NCBI GenBank assembly: GCA_963281255.1
Contig: OY725505.1
Span: forward strand, 1 to 64,000
Source: Aphrocallistes beatrix
Taxonomy: Eukaryota; Porifera; Hexactinellida; Sceptrulophora; Aphrocallistidae
Direction of reading: 5' to 3'
DNA: 64,000 nucleotides
Of this stretch, positions 21,048-32,773 are shown piece by piece (position 1 is the first letter of the stretch; the number at the start of each line of letters is the position of its first letter). Position numbers and translations under genes: made by a program. A model generated the notes under the pieces. The model was not told the origin of the DNA. It ran no database searches and worked only from the letters and a program-made list of their open reading frames with translations.

Positions 21048-22483
21048 ATGAGTAGTTTTAAGCTAGAGCTCGGTTCTCCCGCCTGCTCCGACCTGTGTCA
21101 GCACTCTTCCTGCTGGCCGTCCTTCTCTCCCGCCCCGCGCAGCCGAGGTCTGCAGAACCCGAGACTCAAGCGGCTGCTCGAGGCTCAGACGGAGCTCTCA
21201 GAGTCCGACGCCCCCAACAAACTGCACTTGTCTGAGCAGAGCCTGCCAACACTCAAAATCTTAGGTAGCTATCCCCGCTCTAAACTGTACAATCTTAATA
21301 TAAACTTGCTTCCATATATGGTAATACCTCCACAGACATTGGCGAGGTGACAGCAGTCGATCCAGTGAAGCGCTCTTCTTCTCCCAGCATTTTCCCCGCT
21401 GTCCCCACTTCCAGAAAAGCAAATAGGACACCGTCTTACAACCGCAGCTCCAGGTCTCGCTCGCTCCCTCTCCCACCTTCCACGGCCTCTAGCAACTACA
21501 GGAAGTCCCCAATCTCTCTGTCTCGAGCTGGGGACAAGAGACCCTCCCCCAAACACCTCCCAATCCGACTCAACTACGTCACAGTCCACGATCCTGCGCA
21601 CCCGATCACTTCTCCCTCCAGACACCCCACCTGGGTCCCTGCATCCACCGCGACCTCTGCCAGCTGTCCCATCGGGCCGCTACACATTTCTCCTCTCAAG
21701 AACGTGACCAGCCAACTCATCGACAGACAGTTCGAAGACGAGGGAATTGTGGTCAGTGCATACCCTCGGGGAGCTCCTGCCCCCGCCCTCGCTTGGGACG
21801 CCTGGGAGGAAACCGTCTTCTCGCTGGCCAAAGCTCAGCTGACTGCTCACCCAACTGTGAGTGGTATTCCTTCTTATCCATGGTTCTCTGCTAATAGCTG
21901 CTCCTAACCATTCTTATCCATGGTCCACTCTGTACTAATCGTACTCCTCTAGGCTAACGGGTCAGATCCGGACAAGACACTACTCTCCAGCCGCTCCGAC
22001 GTCTCCTACCTCTCCAACAGGGACCTCTTCCTCTCGGCGCGCGGACTTTGGCGCCCAATTCGCAGTAACCGGCGCCATCTCCCCGCCAGCAGACAACAGT
22101 CCCGCACTCTTCCATCGCGGCACAATTCAGACGCGCAGGCGCCAGAAACAATTGTGCCACCTCCGCCACAACTCCGTCAGATCTCTATCAGCCTGGACAG
22201 CATTCCACACATTCCTAAGCGCGTTCCTGTTGTCCTGGAGCGATTCCTCTCGCACCAACCTCAAACTAAAGCTCAGCATAGTTTAGTGACAGAATCCAAC
22301 ATTCCGAAGCTCAAATACGATTTAGAAGATTATGAAACGAGCGATAAAACCGACAACAACAACATCCCCCTGTCCCCCTCTGCCCCCCCTCCCACGCCCA
22401 ACTGCTCACAGACACTCAGGAGCCGCGCCGCTCTCCAAGTGCACCTCCCAGCCTCCCCTCCTCTCCACCAGACAGAACCTTAG
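21048..22483 (+). CDS. Uncharacterised proline/serine-rich protein
   Basis: Three exons, 21048-21264, 21336-21856 and 21953-22483, all GT-AG and in phase, give 422 residues. There is no domain I can name. It begins MSSFKLELGSPAC, has a basic Ser/Arg/Pro-rich middle (SRSRSLPLPP), and a conserved-looking helical stretch with a WDAWEETVF motif. A later segment has SISLDSIPHIPKRVPVV, then an acidic patch and a Pro-rich tail. There is no signal peptide or membrane span. AATAAA at 22678-22683 is a good polyadenylation signal. GC content and codon use match the neighbouring GC-rich exons, supporting real coding. Predicted largely disordered; function unknown. Confidence 0.75.
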
Positions 22484-22835
22484 CCATGCCTCTCTATTCT
22501 ATGATATTTATGCCCAACAATTCATTCACACACTTTCCTGCTTTGTACGAGCTAATAACTGGTTTCAACGGGGATGGAACGCCCTGGATTAATAGATTTG
22601 AGTATCTTATGCGCATACCATATTACCGCGAATAGTAGCCCACCCAAAGAGGTGCAAAAGTTTTTGTTGCCCCAATGAATAAAGATTAGCGTTGAATTAT
22701 TCCCTTCTACTATTTGTTGTATCATTCGTGCGGTTATTTCCCTCTAAAATTCTCTCAAATCTGAAATATTCATTAAAATGGGGCTATGAACGGTACTTGA
22801 CTGTTTAATTGTCGCCTTTCAAAGCGCTAGATAGA

Positions 22836-23286
22836 ATGAACTATTACGAAGTGCTCAACTGCTCTCAGCAATCGTCTCACGAGCAGATTCAGACGGAGTA
22901 CAGAGCTCTCGCTCTCAAGTTCCATCCTGATAGGTCCTCCCAACTTTCCGGTTAGTTTACTCAATTAAATCCTAATCAATTCCAGTTCACACATCTGTCT
23001 TATAGGATCAGAGAAGTTCTCACTCATTACGGAAGCTAAAGAAATTCTGTTAGATTCTGCCCAGCGCTGTTCTTACGACAAATGGCTCAACTCTCACATT
23101 CCTCTCTCTTTCTCTGAGTTCCGACGTAGAGAGTCGGAGATTTCTAGCTCCACCCACTTCTCCACTCTCGCTGGGGGAGAGAGTAGAATGCTGTCTCAGT
23201 CCATGGATAATTCCAGCTGGAAGAGAGGAGAAGTTAGCGATAAGAGTTTGGGAGTTCTCGCACAGTTCAAACAGAACAAGATATGA
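22836..23286 (+). CDS. DNAJC12: J-domain co-chaperone, DNAJC12-like
   Basis: Two exons, 22836-22950 and 23006-23286 (TTTCCG|GTTAGT donor, CTTATAG acceptor), give 131 residues. The J domain opens with MNYYEVLNCSQQSS and has the catalytic HPD at LKFHPDRS, with helix IV ending ..SYDKWL. The short C-terminal tail after the J domain, ending LAQFKQNKI, resembles the DNAJC12/JDP1 tail. Family role: stimulates HSP70 ATPase; in vertebrates it partners with aromatic amino acid hydroxylases. The start ATG is immediately before the J domain, as in the family. It lies 352 bases after the preceding gene on the same strand. DNAJC12 assignment is based on size and tail and is less certain than the J domain itself. 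Confidence 0.85.
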
Positions 23287-24081
23287 TTTGCTTGAGAGGA
23301 CACACACGATGGTAACTTCTTTCAGATTCAATGTACTTTCCATGTTTCAATGAAAAACCGAATCGTTAATATCTCATTTCCTCCAATTATCTCTTCCAGT
23401 CTGTTTCTCGGTGATATTCGATGCTATGTTTTGCAATTTATTGGTACGCAAAGGCTTCTGAAGTCAAGAGTAGCTTTTTCTGAAACTCGTGTTCGCTCTA
23501 CATTTTTCCTGATATGCATTTCATTCGCTCTTTAAAGTACTTCATTTTCTTGGAATGTTATTAATCAACTTATTGTTCATTCGTTCTTATGTTGCTAGGG
23601 TAAGATTCTTGTGGAATGTATGACATTGAACGTCTACATTTTCAAAAAAATGCTATCGATAACCAAATTCCAGATTATTTTACTGATTTTTTTGTTAATT
23701 AGCATGCTTATTTTGCGAACACACATGCATGTTCTAATGTTGCTAGGTAACATCGCAATGGAATGTTAATTAATATAACCAGATTATGTTTATTCCCTTA
23801 CGTTACACTGTTATGGAATGTTAATTAAATATTCTGTTACAAGACTTCCTATCTTTTTGTCGTTCCAAATCAAATGATTTGAGTCTGTCCATGCCAAATA
23901 GCGGTTATTAAGAATGTCTGTTTAGATGTGAAGGTTTATTCGAAGCAAAGCCTGTTTAGTTAGCAGCCATGCCACTGTAGATCAAATAATATGCCTTGAA
24001 TCCTGCCAACACTCTCCTCATATCTGACTAGCAACTTCTTGTTAGCTCTGTAGCTCTCACAGCTCTCACAGCCGCGCACGG
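23287..24081. other. Spacer with dispersed TTGCTAGG-type repeats
   Basis: Repeated short blocks such as TTCTTATGTTGCTAGGG (about 23586) and TAATGTTGCTAGGTAACATC (about 23736), and repeated GGAATGTTAATTAA, tie this region to the repeats near 2.5-3.8 kb and 50.8-51.3 kb. No gene recognised. Confidence 0.6.
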
Positions 24082-25791
24082 ATGTCGGATTTGGAGGTTT
24101 CGGACGGATCTCCGCCTCCGCACGCTTCCCCCCAGCACTGCGTGGGGACGAATGAGACGCTGGTTGGAGTCGCGATCAAGTACGACACTTCGACCGGCGA
24201 ATTGATGCGACTGAACAGACTCTCCTCGCATTCCCTCTTCCCCGGACAGAAACTACGCGTTCCGATGCCGGATGCTTTGCCTGATATTTCCTGCGTTAAA
24301 AAAACGGTCACATCTCCTTCCCTCCCCATCAGCAAGCCGGACAAACGGACACATCACTCCCACACCTTCAACTCGCAGTTCTCCTCTTTCGAGGAAATTT
24401 CACTCCCAAAGACTTCTGAACTCGACTTGCATTTCCTCAACAACTCACTTCCCTGCGCTTCTCCTGGAGATGAACTCACGAATATTCTCATCCGAATACG
24501 CGCCAAATACATCACACTAGACAAAGGCTGCGCGCGCGGAAAGTTGCACCTCACACCTCAGTCCTTCATCTTCGAACCGGACAGCTCGGACCAAGTCGTG
24601 GAGCTGCAAGGACACGACCAGTTCGCCGTCATCCTCCCCATGCAGTCCATCTCAGACCTCAAAGTCACCTCCGATTTCACTAAATTCTTAGGCGCCAAAA
24701 CGACCGTTTCTTCCCCAGTCAAAATCCCGGATAAAGGCGCCAAGTTCAGACCCCCCACGAAGGAGCCCGCCTTTTCTAGTCCTGATCCGTCGGACAGATC
24801 TCCTCTGTCCCCACAGGACTCCACCGAGTCTGAGTGGAGGGACATCGCTCAGCCGATGTTCCTGCGTCTCACCACGCTCCACACCCCGCTCGACACGTTC
24901 GATTCCCCGCCCCCATCGCTGTTTGCGCGCCTAACCAGGCCGCGTGGCGCCTCATCAGAGACAGAAATTCAGGCATTAAAACGCGCCAAATCCCGCAGTG
25001 AGTACTGGTTCGCGATTCCGCATTCACGCGCGGATTCCCTCTACGCGTTCTTTCTTCAGTGGAACCCTTCAGCGCAAGATTCGCGTCAAGAGTCGAGACC
25101 TGGAAAGCTGGAAGACCAGCGCTCTTTCTCGCTGCACTTTAAAGAGAACCACATCACCGCCACCTCCGTATCTCCGCCCTCGCAGTCCTGGGCTGTGCTC
25201 CCCAGCGTCGACACAATTCGGGAGACAAACCACCGCGCGGCAGTTGACGCCTGCCCCCTTCCGAAGTTGGTCGGCACCGCTTCCCTCTTGGACCAGCGGC
25301 TGCTGCGGGAGCTGAACTACCTTCTCCCGTCGCGCACGGTGGGACACGACCTCTGGCTGGTCTATAGCTCCTTCGTGCACGGGATCAGCCTCCGGACCAT
25401 GTACCGCAACATGGAGGGGTGCACAGGACCGATCCTGTTCGTGCTGCGGGACAACCAGCAGTGGGTGTTCGGGGGCGTGGTGTCGTGTCCGCTTCGTGTG
25501 TCCGAGCATTACTACGGGACCGGCGAGTCGTTCATGTTCCGAGTAGAGAGGCAGAGTCAGAAGGTACAGCCCTTCTACTGGACCGGATGTAACACCTTCA
25601 TCGTGAAGGGAGACGATGACTCGATCAGTTTCGGTGGTGGCAATGGGAAACCGGCGCTTTGGCTGGACGGCGATTTCTACAACGGCTCTTCTTTCCCGTG
25701 TAATACCTTCGATAACTCACAGCTTTCTTGCAGTGAGGACTTCCTCTGCACTGGGTTTGAGTCGTGGGGCTTTGTTGAGTGGAAAAGTTAG
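24082..25791 (+). CDS. OXR1: OXR1/NCOA7-type LysM-GRAM-like-TLDc protein
   Basis: Single exon, 569 residues. A LysM-like module at residues 20-62 (GTNETLVGVAIKYDTSTGEL..LFPGQKLRVP) and a GRAM-like module at about 134-205 (LIRIRAKYITLD..GKLHLTPQSFIFEPD) match the N-terminal architecture of animal OXR1 and NCOA7. The TLDc domain fills residues 395-569 with LLPSRTVGHDLWLVYSS, HGISLRTMYRNM, GGVVSCPLRVSEHYYGTGESF and the ending FESWGFVEWKS. Family role: oxidative-stress protection and interaction with the vacuolar ATPase. OXR1 and NCOA7 are vertebrate paralogues, so this is probably the single ancestral gene. AATAAA at 26001-26006 lies about 120 bases from the stop of the convergent receptor gene. 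Confidence 0.95.
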   Translation: MSDLEVSDGSPPPHASPQHCVGTNETLVGVAIKYDTSTGELMRLNRLSSHSLFPGQKLRVPMPDALPDISCVKKTVTSPSLPISKPDKRTHHSHTFNSQFSSFEEISLPKTSELDLHFLNNSLPCASPGDELTNILIRIRAKYITLDKGCARGKLHLTPQSFIFEPDSSDQVVELQGHDQFAVILPMQSISDLKVTSDFTKFLGAKTTVSSPVKIPDKGAKFRPPTKEPAFSSPDPSDRSPLSPQDSTESEWRDIAQPMFLRLTTLHTPLDTFDSPPPSLFARLTRPRGASSETEIQALKRAKSRSEYWFAIPHSRADSLYAFFLQWNPSAQDSRQESRPGKLEDQRSFSLHFKENHITATSVSPPSQSWAVLPSVDTIRETNHRAAVDACPLPKLVGTASLLDQRLLRELNYLLPSRTVGHDLWLVYSSFVHGISLRTMYRNMEGCTGPILFVLRDNQQWVFGGVVSCPLRVSEHYYGTGESFMFRVERQSQKVQPFYWTGCNTFIVKGDDDSISFGGGNGKPALWLDGDFYNGSSFPCNTFDNSQLSCSEDFLCTGFESWGFVEWKS

Positions 25792-26120
25792 AGTTTGACT
25801 TGATTTTTCGAATTTATTCGATCGAGCTGTGCGATTTGAATGGGAAGCTGGCCTCATATTTTGACCTCAATTTGAACTTATTGTATTGTATTAATATTAA
25901 TTTTGATGAGATATACAAATCTGCACTACTCCGTTATATTTAACAGCTAAAAATTAGCTGTTATCTTTCGCGAAATATGCTTTTTTCACACGAATTTCGA
26001 AATAAAACAGCCCCAAACAATTGAGAACAATTTATTAATTTTATAAGAACATAAGAGTACTCTAAAAGGTTTATTACAGAAACAAACGTATATACTTCAA
26101 ACATAATAAATGAGTTGCAA

Positions 26121-29100
26121 TTACGCATCCTGCATCATTTCCTTCCTCGCCTTTGCCACATTGAGCAAGCAGTCGCTGGTCAGCTTCAGACTCAGGAAGT
26201 ACTGGTCCTCTTCCAGGAAGACGCTGCTCTGCCTGCGACTCATCTGGATTCCCTTCACGATCTGGTACATGTCTATCTTGCCTTCGTTCTCCGCCTGTCT
26301 CAGAGCGTAGAAGACGGCGCTGAACATGGCAGAGTACGGCTTCGTGTCGCTGCAGTGCACCGCTATTTTGTCTGAGCGCGTCTGTTTCGTGTATGCCAGG
26401 ACTCGAGTCACGAAGTGCACGAACCTTCAAAGATACAGTCATGGGTTTACCTAGGATTTTCCAGTCCGGCACTTTTTTTAATGTGATAAAGGTTATATGG
26501 CACCCAAAATAGGGGTTTATCTTGAAATTCCAGGGGTGGTGGCAACCCGGCACCAAAATCGAATCACCCTTCAAGCACCTTAGCTCCTTGGACGATGCCA
26601 GACTAGCACTTATAAGTGCCGACCGAGCACCTAGATAAACCCCTGGATACAGTAGAACCTCGGTAATACGAACAGTCGAATTTGTTCGTATTAACCCGAG
26701 TGATTTACATGCATTTCCTCCGTATGGGATAAAGTTTCTGTTCGTACTTTTCGGAGTTTCGTATTATCCGTGTTCATATTAACGAGGTTCTACTGTACAT
26801 GCCATGTAAACTTGAATAGAAAACACTCGTATATCTGAAATATTAATTTTTCTTCAGTGGTAAGTGAAACTAGAAATAATATCGTCCCGGCTACTATTCG
26901 AGCATTTATGGTACACAGTAGAACCTCGTTAATACGGATAATGCGGACATATATTTATCCCCTACGGAGGAAAAACCATGTTAATCACTTCGGTTAATCC
27001 GAATTCCTGGTAATACGAACAAGTTTCGCCGTCCTCTGGTGTTCGTATTAACGAGGTTCTACTGATTTTAATCCCACTGCCATCATATATCGGCGCATAT
27101 AGGGTAGACCTGTGCTGCTATACCTGTCGTGTCTGAAAGTGGTGTGGTTGGTCTCCATCAGAGTGTCCCAGTCCTTGCACAGGAACAGCTGTACGCTGTA
27201 CTCGTCGAGGTCCTTGGTGTCCCAGTACTTCAGCTCGTACCGCTGCATCAGCTTATCATCATCTAGCACCTCGGTGGAAACTGTCTCAACCTTGAAGGGT
27301 CCAAAGTTTTCGTAGTTCTCTGGCCCTACGGGTGGCCAGTAAGGTGTTAGCATCTGTCTCCCGTCCCTTTTCGCGTTGCTGTGTTTCAGATTTCTCTTTG
27401 TTCGATACGCATCTATTAGTTCTTCGAATGTGCACAGTGCCACAACCGTCGGAACTATAACAACACTAATAAGTACGTACATGCATAGCATAGTCTGTAT
27501 TATGGGACATTACGTGTATGTTAGGCCCTGCGTTAACTTACTTCGTTGCTGCTTGTACAGATGCAGGTTGAATTGTGGATGGTTGAAGTTCCCAAATTCG
27601 AAATCGTTGACGCATGGGTGGCGAGTGGCAACTATCTCATCTCCGTAGAGGCTGTGTATCCAGAAGCCCTGCGCTTGATTCTCGTCCACGATGTTTGGTC
27701 CGTACACTTGTGATTGTCGCTGTGTGAACTTGAACTGTTCAAAGCGAGTGCATTCGTCCTGTGACAATTTCTCTTCAATAGACAATTCGCGTTTGTTCGT
27801 TTCAACATCTTTTACTCTGTTTCCCTTGCAATTTTCCGCTTTTTCTTTGAGCTCCTTTACTTCTTCATCCCTGGATCCTGTCACGTGTTTCTTGTGAGTT
27901 CGGTAGTTCGTGTAGGGGGGAGGGTGTGCGAATGTCTGTAGAAGGTGTGGACGGAACATCTGTAGCTGTTTGAACTCCTTTTCAGTGTTCCTAATATACC
28001 TCTCCTCTTGTTCTCTAATCTTATTCTGAGTGCTTTCTGGAGTCGAATGATTCGGAGTAGTTTGAGTGACTTTTTCCTCAATTCCTTCAAGCCTTTGATA
28101 TCCGCTATTTGCGATCAGGACTATACCTCCATTCGCAGGATCGCTCGTTCCTTTTGCGTCGGTGGTCTGTTTAGAGGGACTTTTGTTACTTTGCATTTGT
28201 TCTCGTTTCTTCTTCGCTCGTTCTCTCGCCTCTTTCCGGTACCTGTCGACTGCTGGATCCTTTTTAACGAAGAGAGGTTCCGGAAGAATTTTATCCGACA
28301 GCGTGGGTATAAATTTTCTAGGATCGTTAATGTAGTCTATCTCATCATCCAATATGAACGAATCATCTTCCTTCACGAGCCCGAACTGCGTTTCTCCCTC
28401 TACCTCCGTCTTTTTCCCTTTTCCTTCCTTCTCCTTCTCCACTTTCTGCCGCTCCGCCCGTTTTCTCTGCCGGCGTTGGGCCTTGTCTTCGAGTGCCTGG
28501 AGAGCTAAGTCCTTCTCTTCTTGGATCTGAGCTCGCGACTTGCTCGCTTCCTTTTCAAGATTCACCAACTCGTCCATGAATAGCCCCACGCGTCCTTCTA
28601 TCCGCGGGATGCATTCGCGCGGCCGACCGAAGAGAGGCTTAAACTTAGTGTCCAACTCGCTCGATTGGCAAGTGGTCTCGTTCAGGGTCAGATCCAGTAT
28701 AATGGAATGCAAGAATTCGTACTGAGTTTTTGATGGGAATAGTTCTCCATTTCCTTTCACCTGTTCATTCAACTGACAAAAGAACTGGACCAAGTTGAAG
28801 TCCTTGCCTTTCTCAATGCGCTTCAGGAGATAGTAAATGGAGATGAACGTAGCGCTCCTACGTCCAGCATCACAATGCAGAACTATTGACTTCTTCTGCA
28901 CTGGATTCTGCTTCTTGCTATGCAGAGCTCGGACGAACTCGATGAACGGATATGTTCGGCTGCCAACCTCCACTTTAGGCCAAGTCAGGAAATGGAAAAG
29001 TCTGATTTCTCTCGTTTTACTGCTTTCCTTGTCCCTTTTACTTTTCTTCTTAATCACCAATTGGCGCATCGTATAGAACTCTGAACTGAAGTAGCTTTTG

Positions 29101-32100
29101 GTTTTGGTGGAATAATCACCAACTTTCACCTCTTTTTCTTTGTCCTTCGGGCCTTGAGGGTAAAACACGATCTCATTTTGCTTCAGACTGCAGTTTTCTG
29201 GCTGATAAGCTATGATGACGATGTCTTCCGCGTTCTTCTCGAACAAGTAGTCCAGGTAATTTACTTTTTTCTCAAGTTCAGGATCTTTAAATTTCTTCCG
29301 CCTCCTCCATTTCTTCGTCTGTTTGATGTCTGGGCCCTTCGCAATGATGAAGTCTGGACACTCTGGGATGTTGATCAGGAGACTTCCCTTCGTCCATTGC
29401 TTCGTCTTTTCACCGTCTCTAACCGGTGTAACTTCAGGACTTGAATGTTGGCTGCTTGCTAAAAGATTTTCTCTTTCGATTCCTGGCTGCCCGACAGGGG
29501 TACTCGGTCTAGATGGGGTTTGTGTCCCAATCGAGGGTGCGTCTCTACTTTTTGTTTCTTCTTTCTCTTTTGGGATTTCAACTGTTTCTCTTTTTCGGTC
29601 ATCCCCAACCTCAACAACTGACGTTATTCTGACCGGTTCATCAATGCCATCGTGCAAATCATCTGGAATATTTGCGAGTTTTTCCATCTCTTCATACTCA
29701 GCATGGATCTTCTTCGGTTCCCAGAATTTAACTTCTTTATCTGAAAACGCCTCTTCAACCGCATCAAATCCATATTTCTTCTTATACAGTTCTATGCTTG
29801 TAGCATACTTTGCGTATCTTTCATCTTCCGTTTCATTTGGCACTATTTCACGCCCAAATCCCGGCCACCTGTTCCTGGCTAGATTTTGTTTAACTTTCTT
29901 AAACCACTTCTCACTATGCTTCTTGGCATTAGCCGGCCATTTGTGTATGGTAATAGCCGCGACCAAGGCGATAATGGGTCCAATCACGACAATGACTAGC
30001 GTTATCAGGACCAAAACCACAAAGGGATTGTTGTCTTGTGTAGAATTCTCCGTCATGTTACTACTGTTAGTAGAGTTGAGGGTGGGTAAGGTAGGGAGGT
30101 TAGGAGTTGTCATTAGGAATGGGTTTACAATGGTTATGCTCTTCTCGCTGGTAGCGAATAGAGTTCTCACGATGCACGTCAAACTGATCTCTCCCTTACT
30201 CAGTGTTAGGTTGAGTTGTGATGAGTTATAAATAGAAGGTTCCGAGGTGTTATCTTGATGCCATAGAGTACTTAAGGGTAGTGGATAACTGCTGCTGTTG
30301 CACATCAAAAGTACACTGTGGTTGCTAGGGAGAGTGTATCTACTTTCGGTCCATTCCGTCCCATTGACAAGAATGCTGATGTCAGGCCCGTACGGTTGTG
30401 AGTAGAATAGGCCACGTGTGATCTCCTCCACTCCCCCTGTCTCGTTCCTGGCCTGACACGTGTAGAAACCTTCCATTGTCACATACGGAATAAACCTGAA
30501 GACTTCCATATAGGTTGCCATTTGCTGGAACATTCCTGAAATGCTCGACTCTTTCCATCCGCTGGTCGCATTGAGGTCAGAACCTGTGCATAGAAAGTCC
30601 TCTGTCGTCTCGACAACGCTTATTCCGGTATTCAGAGTCGACACGGTTGCACCTGATTTCCTAATCAACGCGACTCCCACCGCCTTCAGCCGCACACTCG
30701 TCGTATTATGCGAGACGCCCGTGCAGCTAACCAGCCCGTTGAATGCCGGCGTCATCGCTACGATCGCATACGCCACACTCTGAATGGAAGATTCGTCTGC
30801 GGAATAGGACGCTCCGTTTGGTAGAACGAGGTTTGGTCTGAATGCCAAGCACTCGATCGTCACATTAAGACTGCCCACTTCGATCTCCTGCGTTGTTATC
30901 TCGCTATGTGAGAACTTGAATGTTCTGTTGCCAGAGGTCAGTGTGAGGTTGGCATGAGTATTGTCGAGGAGAATGTACAGGTACTTGCTTCCGGTTGAAT
31001 ACCTGCTGGCAGCACTGCATGTGTACAGACCTGAGGCCGTTATCTCGGTGAGGTCCAGAGTTCTCGTGTCTACAGCACTGTACGCTGCAGGTGTGGATGT
31101 CCAGTTAACGGATTCCGTACTCGGATAGAACTCCGCCGACCTACATGTTAGGCTGCTAAACTGCCGGTTGTGCAGGAATATCATGGCTGAGTTGTTAAGA
31201 AATGCGCCGGTATCTGTCACGAATTCCAATTGCAGGTCTTTTAGAAAAAGAGTTATTGCGTACACCTGCTTTGTCCCGTTGAATTCCCCCGCGATGCATA
31301 TGTAAACGCCCTGGTCCGCACCGGTAAGTTTACTCAGATCCAATTGCAGTCCTCCCAACTCAGAACTTAACTGTACCAGCGTACCGTTTCGAATCGGTAC
31401 CGGTACCCCGTTACGGTACCATACGGATCCGTTTCCATCCTTGCTAAAGCTACCGGCACACACCACACTCCTAGCATCCTGAGCACTGACTACTAGCACA
31501 CTGCCATTCCCGAGCAAACTCAGAGAGTCGTCGTGAAGTAGCAGGGCGGATCCTGTTGCCAGTAGCTCAACGTGTTCTGTCACTCTCTCACTCCTGCACT
31601 TGTAGACTCCTACTTCGTTGTACGTGAACAGAGGAATGTAGATCACCTGTATCAGTATCATTATGTTGCCCTGGACGTCACCTAGTATGGAGTTAAGAAT
31701 TTTAAGAGTTGAACAGTACAATTTTGCTATATTGAAACGGGTCTACTCACCGAGAAATTCTGGGTAGGAGTCCCTTGGACAGATGAGGGTAAGTTCCTCT
31801 CCTACATCCACGTACCTCACCACGACCCCACCCCCCAACCTATCCCTCACTCCGCTCCCCCTAATGACCGCATACTCATCTCGGTACAGCAGCACCCTAT
31901 ACCTCTCCTCTGTGTCGAGATGGCACGCATACACACCCTCGCTTATACTCGCAACCTCGCTGCCTCGGATAAGCAGCGCTGCCTCGCCTTTGCTCCGAGC
32001 AATTTCTGTGTAAACACTGCCCTCAGTAGCTCCCACATCTGACCCGTTAGGCGCACGCCAGTATCCACTCGTGTCTGCTAACACGGCGTTCTGTATGCAA

Positions 32101-32531
32101 GCAATCTGAATGTCTGAGGTTAGAAGGACCACCGAGTTATTCCGCACCGGTTCAATACTGCCAACGCCGTATCTCCTGAACAAGTTAGACCGGCCCGCCA
32201 CTAGCGTTATATCATACTCAGTATTGAAATATTTACACCGGTATACACCGGATTCTTCCCGTGTATACGGCACTATGTGCAACAACCGCAGAACTCCGCT
32301 GGTTTCCGATGTCAGCGCCTGCGAGTTCATGTTCACAATCTCCCAATCCCACACACAGTCCATGCTCGAGATGAGGAGCACCCGCGTACCCACTTGTACC
32401 TCTACGGTAGACCCCACGGGGTACGTTTCGATGTCCGAATCGCCTACTTTGATTGAGAGCGAAGCTGCATTTGTTGTTCTTGAAATTGATAGTATGCTAC
32501 AAACTATGATTGCTAGAGATAATTGTTTCAT
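26121..32531 (-). CDS. Ig-ectodomain receptor with two catalytically dead tyrosine-phosphatase-like domains
   Basis: Four exons, 32531-31751, 31681-27542, 27454-27124 and 26424-26121, all GT-AG and in phase, give 1,851 residues. A signal peptide (MKQLSLAIIVCSILSI) starts it. About 800 extracellular residues follow with repeated Cys-Tyr-x-Cys or Tyr-x-Cys Ig hallmarks (GVYRCKY, GVYICIAG, GLYTCSA, GFYTCQA) and many N-glycosylation sites. The membrane span is at about 812-838 (FVVLVLITLVIVVIG). The first phosphatase-like domain has FIIAKGP and Cys1197 in HCDAGRRS; the second has Cys1775 in HCSDTKPYS. In both, the Arg six residues after Cys is gone, and the WPD loop is WPK or absent. A charged Lys/Glu-rich region separates them. 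Architecture resembles receptor tyrosine phosphatases; activity is predicted absent. It probably acts as a binding scaffold. Confidence 0.85.
26650..26795. mobile_element. Tigger/pogo-like MITE in receptor intron 3
   Basis: Inverted ends CAGTAGAACCTCGGTAATACG and TATTAACGAGGTTCTACTG, flanked by TA on each side (26648-26649 and 26796-26797), the expected TA target duplication. 146 bases, noncoding. Confidence 0.85.
26926..27064. mobile_element. Second Tigger/pogo-like MITE in the same intron
   Basis: Same inverted ends (CAGTAGAACCTCGTTAATACG and CGTATTAACGAGGTTCTACTG) and similar length to the copy 130 bases away. The TA duplication is not preserved, so it is probably older or its flank has mutated. 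Confidence 0.75.
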
Positions 32532-32773
32532 TATGATGTTGGGCTTAGTGCTAATGGCTCCTCTTATATCTTATTTCAACCTGATTATCTATTAGCATTT
32601 TGTCATATTAGTAAGTATTATTCACGAACTCTCCTCTGCAATGCAAATATTGCTTCATCTTATATAATATATCCCCCAAGCAATCTAACATATTGCATCA
32701 TTCAAAACTGCAATTAATACACATTTTAAGGCAGAATTCAATTAATATTATTGCGTAGTAGTATCTTCTTTAC

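Noticed and set aside
28008-30231. Long plus-strand frames antisense to the receptor exon
   Set aside because: Shadows of the 4.1-kb minus-strand exon, which has intact domain order and splice sites.
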